A stretch of DNA of 64,000 nt, taken from NCBI GenBank assembly GCA_960531495.1, contig OY482853.1:3784065-3848064 (forward strand), written 5' to 3'. How positions within the stretch are numbered: position 1 is the stretch's first letter; each line of letters starts with the position of its first letter. The stretch comes from Zeus faber. Taxonomy: Eukaryota; Chordata; Actinopteri; Zeiformes; Zeidae. A model generated the notes under the pieces. It searched no databases and was not told the DNA's origin. It worked only from the letters and a program-made list of their open reading frames with translations. The position numbers and the translations under genes were made by a program. Below, piece by piece: positions 33,906 through 47,645 of this stretch.

Positions 33906-36878
33906 GGACCTAAAAACAGTCGTGGGTTGATAAAGGTTGAGAACTCTGCGGTAACATGTGACCAAATTGTATTGCTTGGGATTTTATATCTGTCATTTGC
34001 TCTCAGGTCTTCCATGGAAATAGATTTCTATCTCTGAGGCAACCTGATTAAATAAAACAGAGCAGCCTATTGTCTTACTCGGACGCCATCGTCCTCTCCT
34101 TGTACGCAGCGCAGGGCCCCTTGCTCCTGTTTGGCTCCACCAAACTGTCTGCCGGGGCTTCTAGTCTGACGTGGCCTTTGTTCAGCGGACAGCCATATTA
34201 GAAAGAGCAGCGGCGAGGGAAACGCATCTCTCCTTGAGGTGAGCCTTTCAACTCCAGCACAATAAACTGGAGGCATCGCAATTCAAAGGGGCCGCTCTAC
34301 AGTCTGTATGCAGTAATCTGTGCAGCCATGCGTCACTGTCACCCACACACCCCGGGCCGTCACATTTCTCTCTTGTCGTAAATACTTCAATCACGGCGTG
34401 TCACCCCTCGAGGGATGGCTCTTTCTTGACGAAAAAGGCAGAGGCCGGGGCAGTTTCACATCCCGGCAAACAGCTCATCCATCAGACTGAACAATGGTGG
34501 CGCCCACCGTGTCCTTATTAAGAACAGTTTTTGTAAGACACGGAGGACTCGACTTTGTATGAATGATAACCGGGACTTGGTGTGAGTGATTACTCCGCAT
34601 CAAAAGCTTCTGAGCAGCTGAGCAAGTTGCACGTCTGTAAAACGGACGTCACGGCGCCGCTACAGTGTCGTTTCTCACCGGTGGCGGGCTCCAACGGAAT
34701 ATGCAGCGGCCTTTAGTCGTTGTTGGAGGAACTGAGCGTCATAGCATAACAGTATCGGAAGGGCCCTCCAGTTGAACTTGACTTCAAATAACTCGGGCGG
34801 CAGATCCTGGCATCACCTCCATGTAGCGCTGCCGGGCGCAAGAAAGCGTTTTATTACAGACTGTTCTGCATCGTAGCATCAATACATTAGCATTCCAGTC
34901 ATGTGTCAAGGCGGCGCTGCATCGAAAGGTCGCCCCCTCCGAGGGTGCATTAGTGAGCAACAGCTGTATTCCGCGGCGCAGGATGTGTGTGTGCTTCTCC
35001 ACAGTTGGCAAAAAAAAGTATTCAAACACGTTTTCGTCCTGTCAATAAACCTCCATGAAGGTGTGGCTTGAGTTTTGCTGTTGCGATGGGAAGTGTCTTC
35101 TGTTTATGTTGTTTGAGGATGTACTCACTGAGTACCATGAGAAACCACTGACCGGGATTTTGTTACATCCAAAAATCCATCCTGACATCAAAATAGACCG
35201 GGTGCGGGGTCGTCCGTCCCAAAACTGCAGGCGCCCTCTGATGGTGAGCACGAGCCAAACTACAGTTTGAATCTGAGTTTTGAGTTTGAGTGTGTGGGAA
35301 GGATAACTCCCAAATTAGAAAGTAGTGATGATCAGAGATCAGGTGCGTCTCACTAGCTTTGTATCTTTGTCATAAATTCATCGCAGCGTGAGACGCACTG
35401 CAACTGAAAAAGATTCCACCCCAAGGTCTCCCTGAGTTGCGCTGAAAAATAAATCTAATTAGTTTGCGTAAGCCTCCTGTTGTCATTTGTTCCAAGTTGT
35501 AGAGATTTGGGCAATTTATCTAATGCTAATTTCACACCTTTTTGTTGCGTTATGTCCTTTGATGCCTCATGCTTTGCAGACGATGTGACAAGGCGTTCAG
35601 ACGGTATCCGCCAGTTGAGCTGCGAGGGGTTTCATTCCTGTTGCCATCAGAGACAACCCACCAGCTCCACCTTCGGGGACCCAATCGGAGCCAATGGGTT
35701 TTCTGCTGCTGGTGCCCTCGCTCTGACAGGATGACCGGAGACGCTCTGATGCATCAATGGGGTTGGACTTTCCAACGAACGTCAGCATAGATTGTAGAGC
35801 TCTGCACTTTATTTCTTCTGGGACAGAGGAGTTGAGACGGAACAGCTTCCTGACTGCAAAGCTTCCCTGTTAGGAAGGCAGAGAAGCTCTGTAAATACAC
35901 CTTCAAAGAACAAGTGCATATTGGAAAAATATATACAGTATGTACCCTGCAATATTTTGGAAGTATATTGCCAATTATATTTTACAATATGTATCAGAAT
36001 ACTAATTCCAAGCAAATGCCTGTACCATCTCTTGATATGAGCGTTGTGTGGTTAATTGGCACAAATGGCAACAAATATTCAAGCAACATTGGAAGATTGG
36101 TGACATACCTTAGAGTGACAACAAATCAGTTCAAATGTACTCACATTAAAGGAGGATACAGTATTTTGAGGATGTACAGTGCTTTTTATATTTTTCATTG
36201 CATAGGGGCATCTTTGTAGAAGAACAACAAACTCCCCTGCGTACTTCTCTATGGAAGGCCGGTTTTGTGCCATAAACCGCCATTTGATTCATGATGTTAT
36301 TCTGTGATGTAAATGACATTTGCAGGATTGATGGTAATGACTGGCACATATCAACCATAAATCAAAATATCGATCAAATAACCACTTTACTCTGCGATTA
36401 TGACTGCATCGAGAGACGCTTCCCATGAGAAACCTGATACTTCATCACAGACCGACATCATGGAAGCTTTCCTCAGACCCCACAAAAGATGGATCGCCCC
36501 AAAGTCGCAGCGTCTTCTGTTCTTAAAAGCCGGACTCTGCTTCTCATTCCTTGTGTATTGCAACAGGTGCAAGTTGACAATCACAGTTTTACTTTCTATG
36601 GATCTGTAGGATTGTCTGCGACCAGAGGAAGAGAATTCAGACGTTGTTAGATAAACTACATATTTACATCAAGGTTTGAGTTCCCCGTTCGGGTGCTGTC
36701 GTATTGAAGTGCATAGGGCAGCTTTACCTTCTTTTTATCTCTGATTTTATTATCTATTTTTTATCAGTTTTTAGCTTTTTATTTCTTTGATTTTATCGAA
36801 TGCCTCATACGAAATTGGCTCCATTATTTTACGTCTATCTATTTGTTTTCATAGGTATCAATACGTGGCATCCATTAC
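33906..36878. other. Unique DNA, one hAT-like end, no gene
   Basis: GGTTGATAAAGGTTGAGAAC at 33926-33945 resembles a hAT terminus, next to the LINE end. The rest is unique with frames of 101 codons or fewer. 35890-36200 is A/T-rich with TATACAGTATG and ATATTGCC motifs. No recognisable exon. Confidence 0.5.
35231..35244 (-). promoter_or_regulatory. CTCF-like site GCGCCCTCTGATGG
   Basis: Matches the CTCF core in reverse orientation (SYGCCMYCTRSTGG) at 13 of 14 positions, with A where S is expected. One isolated match of this length is expected by chance now and then; occupancy is unknown. Confidence 0.25.
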
Positions 36879-37196
36879 CAGTGTTGGGCAGTAACACGTT
36901 ACAGTTCTTATATTACTTTCCCCAGTAACGAGTACCTTAACGAATTACTAATAAAATTTCATGGATTATATTAGTTTCCTCGCTACCATCGCTGAGGGGC
37001 GGGGCCGTATGTGCAGCCGTCCTTTCACGTGAGCGTGACCGGCGATGACATGCACACAGATTTTCACTCAGAATTTTGGGTTTAACAGGAAAGTAGGATA
37101 ACGGGTAGTGTGAGGAAGGAGATAATAAGTAAAGTAATAACATTACTTTTGAAAAGAGTAATAAATTACATCTTTTGAGTAGCGAGCCCAACATTG
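36879..37196. mobile_element. Complete hAT-type MITE, 318 bp, with 8-bp duplication
   Basis: Begins CAGTGTTGGGCAGTAACACG and ends with the inverted CCCAACATTG. It is flanked by TCCATTAC (36871-36878) and CCCATTAC (37197-37204), an 8-bp target-site duplication with one mismatch, as expected for hAT. The interior has GTAAC/GTTAC repeats typical of this fish family and no transposase frame. Confidence 0.8.
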
Positions 37197-37427
37197 CCCA
37201 TTACATAGCCTCTGCACCTTGTGCTCTTTAGAGACACGTCTCCTTTCAAAGCTGTTGAGCGTCTTTCAGAAAGGACTTGTTCAAAAGAGGAGCTGCTGCT
37301 GTTCCACGTAACGGAACATAACGGATGTGGACCTGATGTGCACTGTGTGGGGGAGGTCACTCCTGTTACGTGTAGTTTAGGCCTGCATGGGTGTTGATGC
37401 ACGCTGCTTGTGGACACTTGCTGTCTC

Positions 37428-37471
<44 letters not shown>

Positions 37472-37742
37472 CTTGCTCGAGGAGCGGACAAACTGCAGCC
37501 AATCAAAGCAATCGGAATAAATGGGGAGCTGAGGAAAACTGGAGCCGAAAACGCGCCCTAGCCCGACAGCCAGCAGCACTGCCCCTTGTTTTTTGGGGTT
37601 TCCTCTTTCCTCCCTCAGCCTGATCCTGGTATGTTTCATTTAAGGTTGTTGTTTTCTTTTGGATTGGGCATCACCGGTTGTCCAGTTATCGGGATTTGTT
37701 TTGCTTCAGTTTAGTTTACACTCACCTTTTGGTGGTTTAGGG
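37197..37742. other. Unique DNA with a (CT)n run
   Basis: CT dinucleotides at about 37421-37471. The 157-codon minus frame crossing it has Arg-Glu repeats from the microsatellite and no domain otherwise. No gene recognised. Confidence 0.55.
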
Positions 37743-38850
37743 CAGGGGTCGGCAACCTCCAGCATTAAAAAGAGCCATTTGGGCGTGATTCCCACCAAAT
37801 AAAACCCACCTGGAGCCGCAAAACCTATTTGACCGCTACAATGAAGATAAGACCGGATATACAGTATAGTTTTATTACACTTATGCTATGTACTGTATAT
37901 AAGAACTGTAGTTTGTTGCATTTATGAAATAAAAGAACTACAAACTGATAAACTGTCATTTTTTTTCTGTGCTTGACACAGCAAAACACTCAATTCTTTT
38001 GAACCCTAAAATAAAGAATACTGGTACATATCACTTAAATTATAAGGGGAAAAAATTTTTAGTTTATGTTTTATCACGACTTTAGTCTATTTCGGTGCCG
38101 TCATCCTCGACTATTTCCTCAGTCGCGTGCCGCAGTCAACCGTCGACCTGAATATGAAACACAACTACATCAGTTCAGGGTCCCATGTAAATATCTATAT
38201 TTGCAACATGAATCGCTCGTTTCTCTCACCTGCTTAATGCTATTTCTGCCCCTGAACCTCACTTGCAGAGCTTCTCCATATCGGGGCTGTATGATGTCAC
38301 TCTGAGCTTCACTCATGACTGTTCACTGTCATCAGTGAGTCGCGACCGATTTTTGCTCTTTATAAGGTTCATGGTGGAGAACACTTGCTCGCACAAGTAT
38401 GTTGATCCAAAGATGGACAGGAGCCCAAATGCGTACTTGTTCATGTTCAAATAGGTGTCGGGAATGGCATTACATGTCTCGATTTCACTCCGCATTCCAT
38501 GAAACCAACTTGAACGTTCTATTTCCCTCAGAAACGTTTCTTATTTTGGATGTATCCATGCTCCATGTTGGCCCACCGGGGGTCAAGAGCTCAAAATAAG
38601 TCACCAGCCTGTCGGCAACAGGTGTTGCGTACAAGGTGCGACGCATATTTTGATCGACAAAATATTAAAACACGTTTTATTTCAATGTTAAAAGAGCACC
38701 TAAATCTCCAGAATCATAACTATCACATTGAAAAAATTAACTAAATAGAAATAAAATGTATTTAAATTAAATAGCCATTATTTATTCACGCTTTTTTCTC
38801 AAAGCCACAAGAAGCCAGGGCGGAGGGATGAAAGAGCCAGCTATTGTGTG
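37743..38850 (-). mobile_element. hAT transposon remnant with transposase C-terminus
   Basis: The left end CAGGGGTCGGCAACCTCCAG followed by AAAAGAGCCATTTGG is a hallmark of a vertebrate hAT family. On the minus strand 38495-38313 encodes a dimerisation-type C-terminus. Near the right, TGAAAGAGCCAGC at 38827 is the matching sub-terminal motif. The middle (37900-38300 and 38500-38800) is degraded, and no complete transposase frame remains. Confidence 0.7.
38313..38495 (-). pseudogene. hAT transposase C-terminal (hATC) fragment
   Basis: A 60-codon frame with LLSIFGSTYLCEQVFSTMN, IKSKNRSRL and a final Thr-Asp-Asp. The Cys-Glu-Gln-x-Phe-Ser-x-Met pattern and the Arg-Ser-Arg-Leu-Thr-Asp string are characteristic of the hAT dimerisation domain. 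Upstream catalytic and BED zinc-finger parts are absent, so it is a relic. Confidence 0.75.
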
Positions 38851-40990
<2,140 letters not shown>

Positions 40991-41240
40991 TTAGTCAAGT
41001 TTATTTTTGAAGCCCTTGGTCTCAAACGGCTTCGCAAACCCACATTCACATAGAAATCAACAACATCCCATGGTCTGAACCCGGGGATCAACTCCCAAAA
41101 AACCTTTCGGGTGGGGGTTGGGAAAGGAAGGGATCCCCCTTCCAGGATGACCAGGCTGCAATGGATGCTGCGTGGGCAACAATGATAAAATAACATGGCA
41201 ACTAATAGGATGCTGTACTTCTATACAATGCACTGTTATA
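40991..41240. mobile_element. Possible degraded fish dispersed repeat
   Basis: TCAAGTTTATTTTTGAAGCC, GTCTCAAACGGCTTCGCAAA and CTTTCGGGTGGGGGTTGG recall the abundant teleost repeat 'tttatttgtatagcgcttttc...tctcaaagcagcttcacaaa'. Boundaries uncertain. Confidence 0.35.
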
Positions 41241-41261
41241 ATGATGAGGTTTAACCATTCA

Positions 41262-41335
41262 TCATTTTGCCGGGGACCCCCTGGAGCCTCTCTAAGGACC
41301 ACTCGGGGTCCCCGGATCCCAGCTTGAGAAACACT
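41262..41335 (-). mobile_element. hAT-type terminus
   Basis: Read on the minus strand from 41335 it starts CAGTGTTTCTCAAGCTGGGA and continues with CCGGGGACCCCGAGTGG, the standard end of a fish hAT family. The other terminus was not found. Confidence 0.5.
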
Positions 41336-42150
41336 GTTCTGCAGCCTCTAAGGCTTTACTGTTGGGTGACCCTTATCAGATATAACACGATTCATCACCA
41401 TTTTTGTGCATGTTTGAACATTTTAGACGTTTAAAACGATATGTTGTGTAAAACTGCTGTCCGGACCAACTGTGGAGTTGTATGGGGGGGGGATGAATTA
41501 ATAAATCGTCCTTCAAGTTCAGAATTATTAATGTTCATAGAATGTCAGTCTGGTTCTGTACTGACATGCTTAAAGCAGCTGCAGCTGTCGGCGGCAGCTG
41601 CTATTTCAACATATTTGCAGTCGTGAACTGAGTTGCGGGCGGGAATACACACGGGCTTATCTGGAACCTGGCGGTGACCTTATCCAACGCTCTGGAGCTG
41701 GATCACCCTATTTTTACACCGCTGCTTGTACTTTATAACTCAAGACCAAATAAAAAACATAATCCGTTCAATAACTGCAGTAGAACTTTGTTCCATGTGT
41801 TTTGTATTCAAACATCTGATCTGGGAGCTCAGAATACAACATGTTCTTTTTTAACCTTGTTTTCAGTGGTTTTATCTCGTTTGTGTGCTATGAATAGCGT
41901 CCGTTGCCATGTGCATAACAGTACATGAATACGTCACCATAGCAATGAAACACTTAGTCCTCATGTCCTCATGTTATCTCAACAATGTAAGTAGATGAAT
42001 AAGTGATAATAGGTAATGCGTAGGTGATAAAATAGTCGTGTGTGTATATAAATAACAGAACAATACAATGCTGTGTATATTATTATATACTATATACACG
42101 CCAAATTGCAAAACTGAGAAAAGTATTAAGACGGCATTCAGGAATATTAG

Positions 42151-42154
<4 letters not shown>
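41336..42154. other. Unique DNA, no gene recognised
   Basis: A near X-box, GTCACCATAGCAAT, lies at 41934-41947 (last base differs from consensus). A/T-rich 41980-42120. No coding evidence. Confidence 0.5.

Positions 42155-42231
<77 letters not shown>
42155..42231. repeat. (GT)n microsatellite
   Basis: About 38 GT dinucleotides between unique sequences. Confidence 0.95.
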
Positions 42232-42233
<2 letters not shown>

Positions 42234-42850
42234 ATAGATGGATATCAAGCAATTAATCCTGATGGCAACAGTGAGCTAGAGTGTATGGCCATGAATGTGC
42301 TCCATCTACTGTGTTGATTGGCGACAAGTATTGGTTTAATACTTGTCGCTGTGCTTCCTTAAGCCCCGTATCGCGATAAAGTGAAACGCGAAGGGAGCGC
42401 GACTCCGCTGCCGCGAGACGGACTTGGAGCACGCCTCTCGGAACTGCCATTTAATTATAGCTCTAGCTTTTTCAGAATGTCAATTGTGGGATATTATGGA
42501 CATCAATTAGGTATCGCATGGCAAGGCACTGTGATCTACCGCTTTGTCATAAAACCCAATGACTCATGCATAATTATAGTGTTAAAATTACCGGTCCCCC
42601 CTCAAGCAAAAATGCTCTGCGTTTATTTGAAAGCCGACATTAAAATATAAAAAATAACACACAGGAAGATGCAGGACCCTTCAAACATTCCCTCCCACTG
42701 TGGGGGTCTCCCCAGGGCGCCGAAATGACCCATATCTCCAGGAATAATTAATGACATCGGCCCAATAAAAATCTTGTCATCCCTTATTGCAGCCATTGTC
42801 CCCAGAAATTTAGTTGACACAATTATGTTTTTTGAAGTTTTTGTGTGAGT
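42232..42850. promoter_or_regulatory. Candidate conserved non-coding element
   Basis: From about 42440: TTTAATTATAGCTC, TCAATTAGG, GCATAATTATAG, AAAATTACCGG, AATAATTAATGACATC and GACACAATTATG. Repeat-free, with clustered homeodomain cores and a GATTTAT-poor, balanced texture. One of the best enhancer-like stretches of the window, but conservation is not tested. 42232-42440 is unique sequence without a feature. Confidence 0.35.
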
Positions 42851-43339
42851 ATGATATGTGCCGGGCTGTGCCCTACATTAGGAGTTAGAGGGTCAGGGCC
42901 ACGCACGCCGCTCTGGTCACCGCGGTTCATGCAAACTGTCGCTCAATGGAGCGAACATGGCGTGACGCAGGCCACGGGGAATGTGCAAAATCGAAAATGA
43001 GTGGACGTAAACGACTGAGTGTAATAAGTATTCGTATTATCCGGTGACATGGAGGGCTCCGGCGTTTTTAACCGAAACCGTATTTTCCATCATGGTGAAT
43101 GAAGATTGCCGGGTCACTCTGGTTGACTGGTTGAAAAGGTTCAAGTTTTATCTGGAGGTGACCACGACTTTTACTTTACTTTCTATACTTTCTATACTGT
43201 CTATTTGTATGTCTGTCTGTATATCTCTGTCTACTGTTTCTGTCCATCTAGTGAATCTATCTATCTGCCTGGCGCTTGCGGCGGCAGAGGCTGCTGCTGC
43301 TTTGTCTACCTGTCACCGTGGGTAACATCCTGCAGCTAG
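42851..43339. other. Unique DNA with a short CTGT/CTAT patch
   Basis: 43180-43275 is an imperfect TCTATACTGTCTATT / TCTGTCTGT patch. 43284-43310 is a GCGGCGGCAGAGGCTGCTG patch. No gene. Confidence 0.5.
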
Positions 43340-43600
43340 CTCCTCCACCCAGCAGCCACCGCCGGGACCATGCAGCAGCGAGGCCACCCCTCCAAGCAGC
43401 CCCCGCAGCAGCCACGTCCAGCCACGGCGTCACCAGTCAGCGCAGCAGCCTGAGGCCCCACGTTCCGCAAGAGAGGAGGCTAGATGGACTTATCCAGGAG
43501 CAGATGGACCATGTCATGACAGGGCTCCTCTCCTGAGTGTGAGTGTGGGGATGCGGTTTTTACCCAGGTGTGGCTGCTCAAACACACCCATCCACACATC
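43340..43600. mobile_element. Dispersed repeat, short copy
   Basis: 43496-43592 (GAGCAGATGGACCATGTCAT, then GGCTCCTCTCCTGAGTG, then GTGTGGCTGCTCAAACA) matches 53596-53790 closely, but lacks about 95 bp present there. Family unknown to me; no coding potential recognised. Confidence 0.6.
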
Positions 43601-43830
43601 TCTCTGTCTACTGTCTGTCTGTCTGTCTACTGTCTCCATACATCTATTTCTGTCTGTCCGTGTCCATCTGACAGTCTGTCTACTGTATCTGTCTGTTTAT
43701 CTGTCCATCTACTGTATTTGTCTGTCTCTCCATTGTATCTATTTGTCTGTCCATCTACTGTGTCCGTCTGTCTGTTCGTCTGTCTATTTGTCTGTCTGTC
43801 TATTGTCCGTCTGACTGTCTGTCTGTTAGT
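43601..43830. repeat. Imperfect CTGT/CTACTGT array
   Basis: CTGTCTGTCTACTGTCTGT, CCATCTACTGTATCTGTC and similar blocks. It gives Leu/Ser/Val-rich frames that are by-products. Confidence 0.8.
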
Positions 43831-44911
43831 AAATACTTTAAGTCCTGTCTTCTCCACCCCTTGATGGTGAGAACGTGCTCGGGGGAATCCAAAATGAACA
43901 ACAATAAGCAATCTGGAATGTGTGATTTTTATTTATAAATTTTTTTGTGTTGTTTTGTTTGTCTCTGCTTCGTTGTTTCCGTATCAGTTCCCAGCAGATG
44001 ATTCAGAAATGGATTGACTTAATAGAAAGGGCAGTTTGCACGGGCCGCCTGCGATCGCTGGGAGTGCTTCTCGTCGCCTTTCGGTAACCGCATCCCAGCC
44101 CTGATTGAAACACGCTGGCACGCTGCTCACTTTGGGCAGATCTGCTCGTGTTATTTGAGGAGCGGGGAGAGGAAGGGCACGTGCAATCTTACTGAACAGC
44201 TTTCATTATTCTAAAAGCTGAGCTAACGCGACACCCGGCACAAGCAAATGCGTTGAATCATCTCGCTTAAAAACCATCGACTGAGTTAAGGCGGAACCTT
44301 GAAACCCAAACCGTAAAACATCAACGTGTTATTGTCTCGTGTACATTTTGCAATTATCCTTAATGTTCGGCTGAAGGTCTTATTGACTGACGCTACAGAT
44401 TGAGTGGTCCTTAACATGTGAGTGTTATGCACCAAACTTGCGCAGCAAAGGGGGAAACAGATCAGATATATTCTTAATTTTGCTGTAGATTTATTATTTT
44501 ATTGATTATCTTTGCAGGGATGGCGCATAATTAAAAGTAATTGCACCTGAGGAACAGTAGCAGCTAATTTACATCTGATAACAACCACAGAACAAAAAAT
44601 ACACGCATGAAACAGCACAATACACAAAAATCCATCATTGTGAGATGTTTAAAATCAGTATGATATGCATTTAATACAAGGCAATTATTGGTGGTGACAC
44701 ATTTGTGCTGACTTTAGCCAGAGCCTGAGGCTGGTTTAAAACACTGCAAAGCTTCTTGAGTTTCTAATGTTTGTTGTCTATGGAATTCCATTTCCCTGCT
44801 ACTTTAACCCAGAAAGCAGATTGACCAAAGGCCGTCTTTCTGTACTGCGGTACCCAGCCACCCCTAGTCGATAGGGGTGTCTGCCCAGATAGGCCAGGCA
44901 TCCTCGAAGGC
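43831..44911. other. Unique DNA, possible conserved element
   Basis: 44340-44710 is repeat-free with CATAATTAAAAGTAATTG, GCTAATTTACATC and GGCAATTATTGG, a texture like non-coding conserved DNA. No open frame of interest. Confidence 0.35.
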
Positions 44912-44945
44912 AGTGGTTCTCAAACCTTTTTTTTTTGTGGTGTAC
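44912..44945 (+). mobile_element. hAT-type terminus
   Basis: GCAGTGGTTCTCAAACCTTT with poly-T is the canonical fish hAT/Charlie end. The matching right end is not evident before the LINE fragment. Confidence 0.5.
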
Positions 44946-45109
44946 ATAGTAGTACTGCACTGTACGGTAGATCATGAATGAACTACCGTAGACAGCTCAT
45001 TGCAGCTGTCAGTTTGTCAGTTTGGCTGCACTGTAGAACTAGCAGATGAGGAACACCTATCACTTATCCTTGTACATTGTTTCCTCTTAGTTAAGTAGTG
45101 GTTCTTCCA

Positions 45110-46240
45110 GGTCAGGGCACTGACGGATAAATTAAATTCAGGACGTTTTTAAAGTAAAACATTATGATTAACTGTGTCAAATGCCTTCTTAAAATCTAAA
45201 AACACGGCTCTGACAACACCACCTTTATCAAGATGACTTTTGATTTGTTCAACAAAAAAGCAATTTGCCATCTGTGTCGCATGATGCTTTCAGAAAACAA
45301 ATTGCATTGAGTGTAGGGTAAATACACCTTTATTTATATAAGAGCCGAGCTGATCACAAATGACCTTTTATACAACTTTAGAAGCTATTGGAAGAATACT
45401 AATGGGTGTATAATTTGATGGGATGGTTCTTTCACCTGATTTAAGGAGAGGGGTCACTACTGCAGCCTTCCAGGTAGAAGGAAAATATGACTTTGCCACT
45501 GATAGATTTATCAGATGAGTCAAAGGCCTGCATATTATGGTTTATTAAAAAAAATAAAAAAATTAAAAAAGCATCAAAAGCAGAGACATCCTTACACTCA
45601 GACCCTTTTTTACCAATTCAGTGTTTTCATTACTATGTATTCTCAGACATTTTCAACTGTGAACACAGGGAATTCATTATTTGCAGGTTGAAGAACTCTT
45701 GATCTTACACCAACAGGACACTGTCCTGAATCCACAAAGAATGAATTAAAGATTGTGCCTATTTGTTCTTTATCATATATCACTTTTGATTGTTCCTGTA
45801 TTACCCAGTTTTGAACTGATTTACCCTCCGTCTTTGTAATTTGATTAATATTTTCCCAAATTAATTGACTATTTCCCTTGAGACTCGATAGTAGGTACCA
45901 GATAGTCAGCTTTAGCCTGTTTCACTTCTTTTACTACTTTGTTTCGCGAATCCTGAAATGTTCTCTTATCCTGTGGTAATCCAGATTTAAGAGCTGCCTT
46001 CAACGTTAAGTCTCTCTGCTTCATTAACCTCCAAAGATGCTCATCTTTCCATGGTAAATTATATCTCTTAAGTGAATGCGAGACAATTTTGCAAAATTCA
46101 TTTTAAGTCTCATTGACTCCATCATAATATGAAATGCCTTTTCTATTTCATCAGACTGCAGAACATCATTCCAGTCCAACTGAAATATTTCATTTATCCT
46201 CAAATGGACTGACTAAGATTTTGGGTATGACATTAAAAAA
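45110..46240 (-). mobile_element. L2/CR1-like LINE fragment, reverse transcriptase N-part
   Basis: On the minus strand, read from 46240: a pre-RT linker (IWENINQITKTEGKS near 45880-45820). Then WKAAVVTPLLKSGE (about 45478-45437), the RT motif NYTPISILPIASK (about 45419-45375), and motif A LDFKKAFDTVNH (about 45206-45168). The sequence ends just after motif A, so the catalytic FADD box and the rest of the polymerase are missing. In-frame stops and shifts are present. Clade assignment within the Jockey superfamily is approximate. Confidence 0.8.
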
Positions 46241-47645
46241 GCTTTTACATGCTTATCTGTGTAAAAAAAAAAAAAAAAATGTAGTCAGTTTTTCTTACAA
46301 TTAAAATAACAGCTTCAAAATAATAGTAATGGTAAACTGTGCTGGCTAGTTAATGGACCTAAAACTCAATTAAACTGTATGGTCCTTTAACACTGAAGCT
46401 ACCATTGTCACAAAGGCCACATTTCATTTTACCAACAACTAAAATTGAAAGGAATTTACTGCAGTGAAAATGAGGCATAGATTGCGGAGCTAGTTCTGTC
46501 AGACAACTCGACGGTGCCACATGCTTGCACGCCCTTATATGGGACAGCCTATATAAGCAGCCGGTTCTGTGTTGGGCTCTACTTTTCTGTCCAATGGGGG
46601 ATTCGAGCTCATTGCTCCAATATTTCTCGCTCATTAAATGTTTTCTATACATCAGGCCAGGGTTGATGAGCAGCAGATGCACAACTCAAACAATGCAAAA
46701 TAAATAGAGATCATGTTAAATTAAATCAAAGAGTATATCAGAAACAACTTTACAGTTTCATTAAGTTCGTTCCCATGGATATGTCCCAATATTCATTCAG
46801 TTGGAACATCTCGATCAGATGTTTTTTTTATGATTCGTCACCTTCAGGCCTGTAAGGCAGCTCGATACATTCCCGCCCTCCGGCTCTGAAAGGCGTGGTT
46901 GCGGAAGGCGGCGTGCACGCCCATGAGGGCTCAGCAGCGCCGTTTGTCCTCGAAGTCCAGAATGTGATCGCTCACCACGGCCCGGTTCCTAACTGTACCT
47001 AAAGCACGAAGGGCTACGCTCGGTGAGGTTGATATTTATAGACGTGAACACAGCCGTCGAACCAGCGTCGCCCCCCGCCGAGCTGCAGAGATCTAATGGA
47101 TATCACTTCCCATTAGACAGAGTGACGCGCTGACAGGAGACACACCCCGTCCACAGCAGGGGACGGAGCAGCGAACATTGGTGCTCAGGGAGAAGTACAC
47201 TGTACATCCAGTGAATTAGGAGTTTTTATTACCTGAAAAAAGTAATTATGAGTAATAATTACACAAATACTACGCAAATACTACATTCCTACTGTATACA
47301 CAATAATACTACACAAACAATCAAAGTTAAACGACTCATTTTCAAACAGCAAAATACAAATGAATTTAAATGAATTAACCTTTGCAGATTGTTGTGGTGT
47401 TCACTTGGTCTTTGTTGTTCGTCTGATAAGGAGGAAATAATGTTCTAAGAAGTATCTTTAAAGCGAGTACTCTGTAGTGATGTTCTAAAAATAGTAAATT
47501 AGATGATATTAAACCATGAATCCTTGAACCTGAGTAGAATTACAGGCTCGTAGAAATTCTTCAAATGCAATATGTGTAGAAATACAAACGAATACTCAAT
47601 TACTGTAACCTGAATATTTGTAATCCACACTGTGCCTGAAAATGT
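46241..47645. other. Unique DNA, no gene recognised
   Basis: Poly-A run at 46264-46279. A 107-codon minus frame at 46359-46682 has no domain. 46850-47160 is moderately CpG-rich. 47200-47640 is A/T-rich with TACACAAATACTACGCAAAT-like repeats. Confidence 0.5.
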
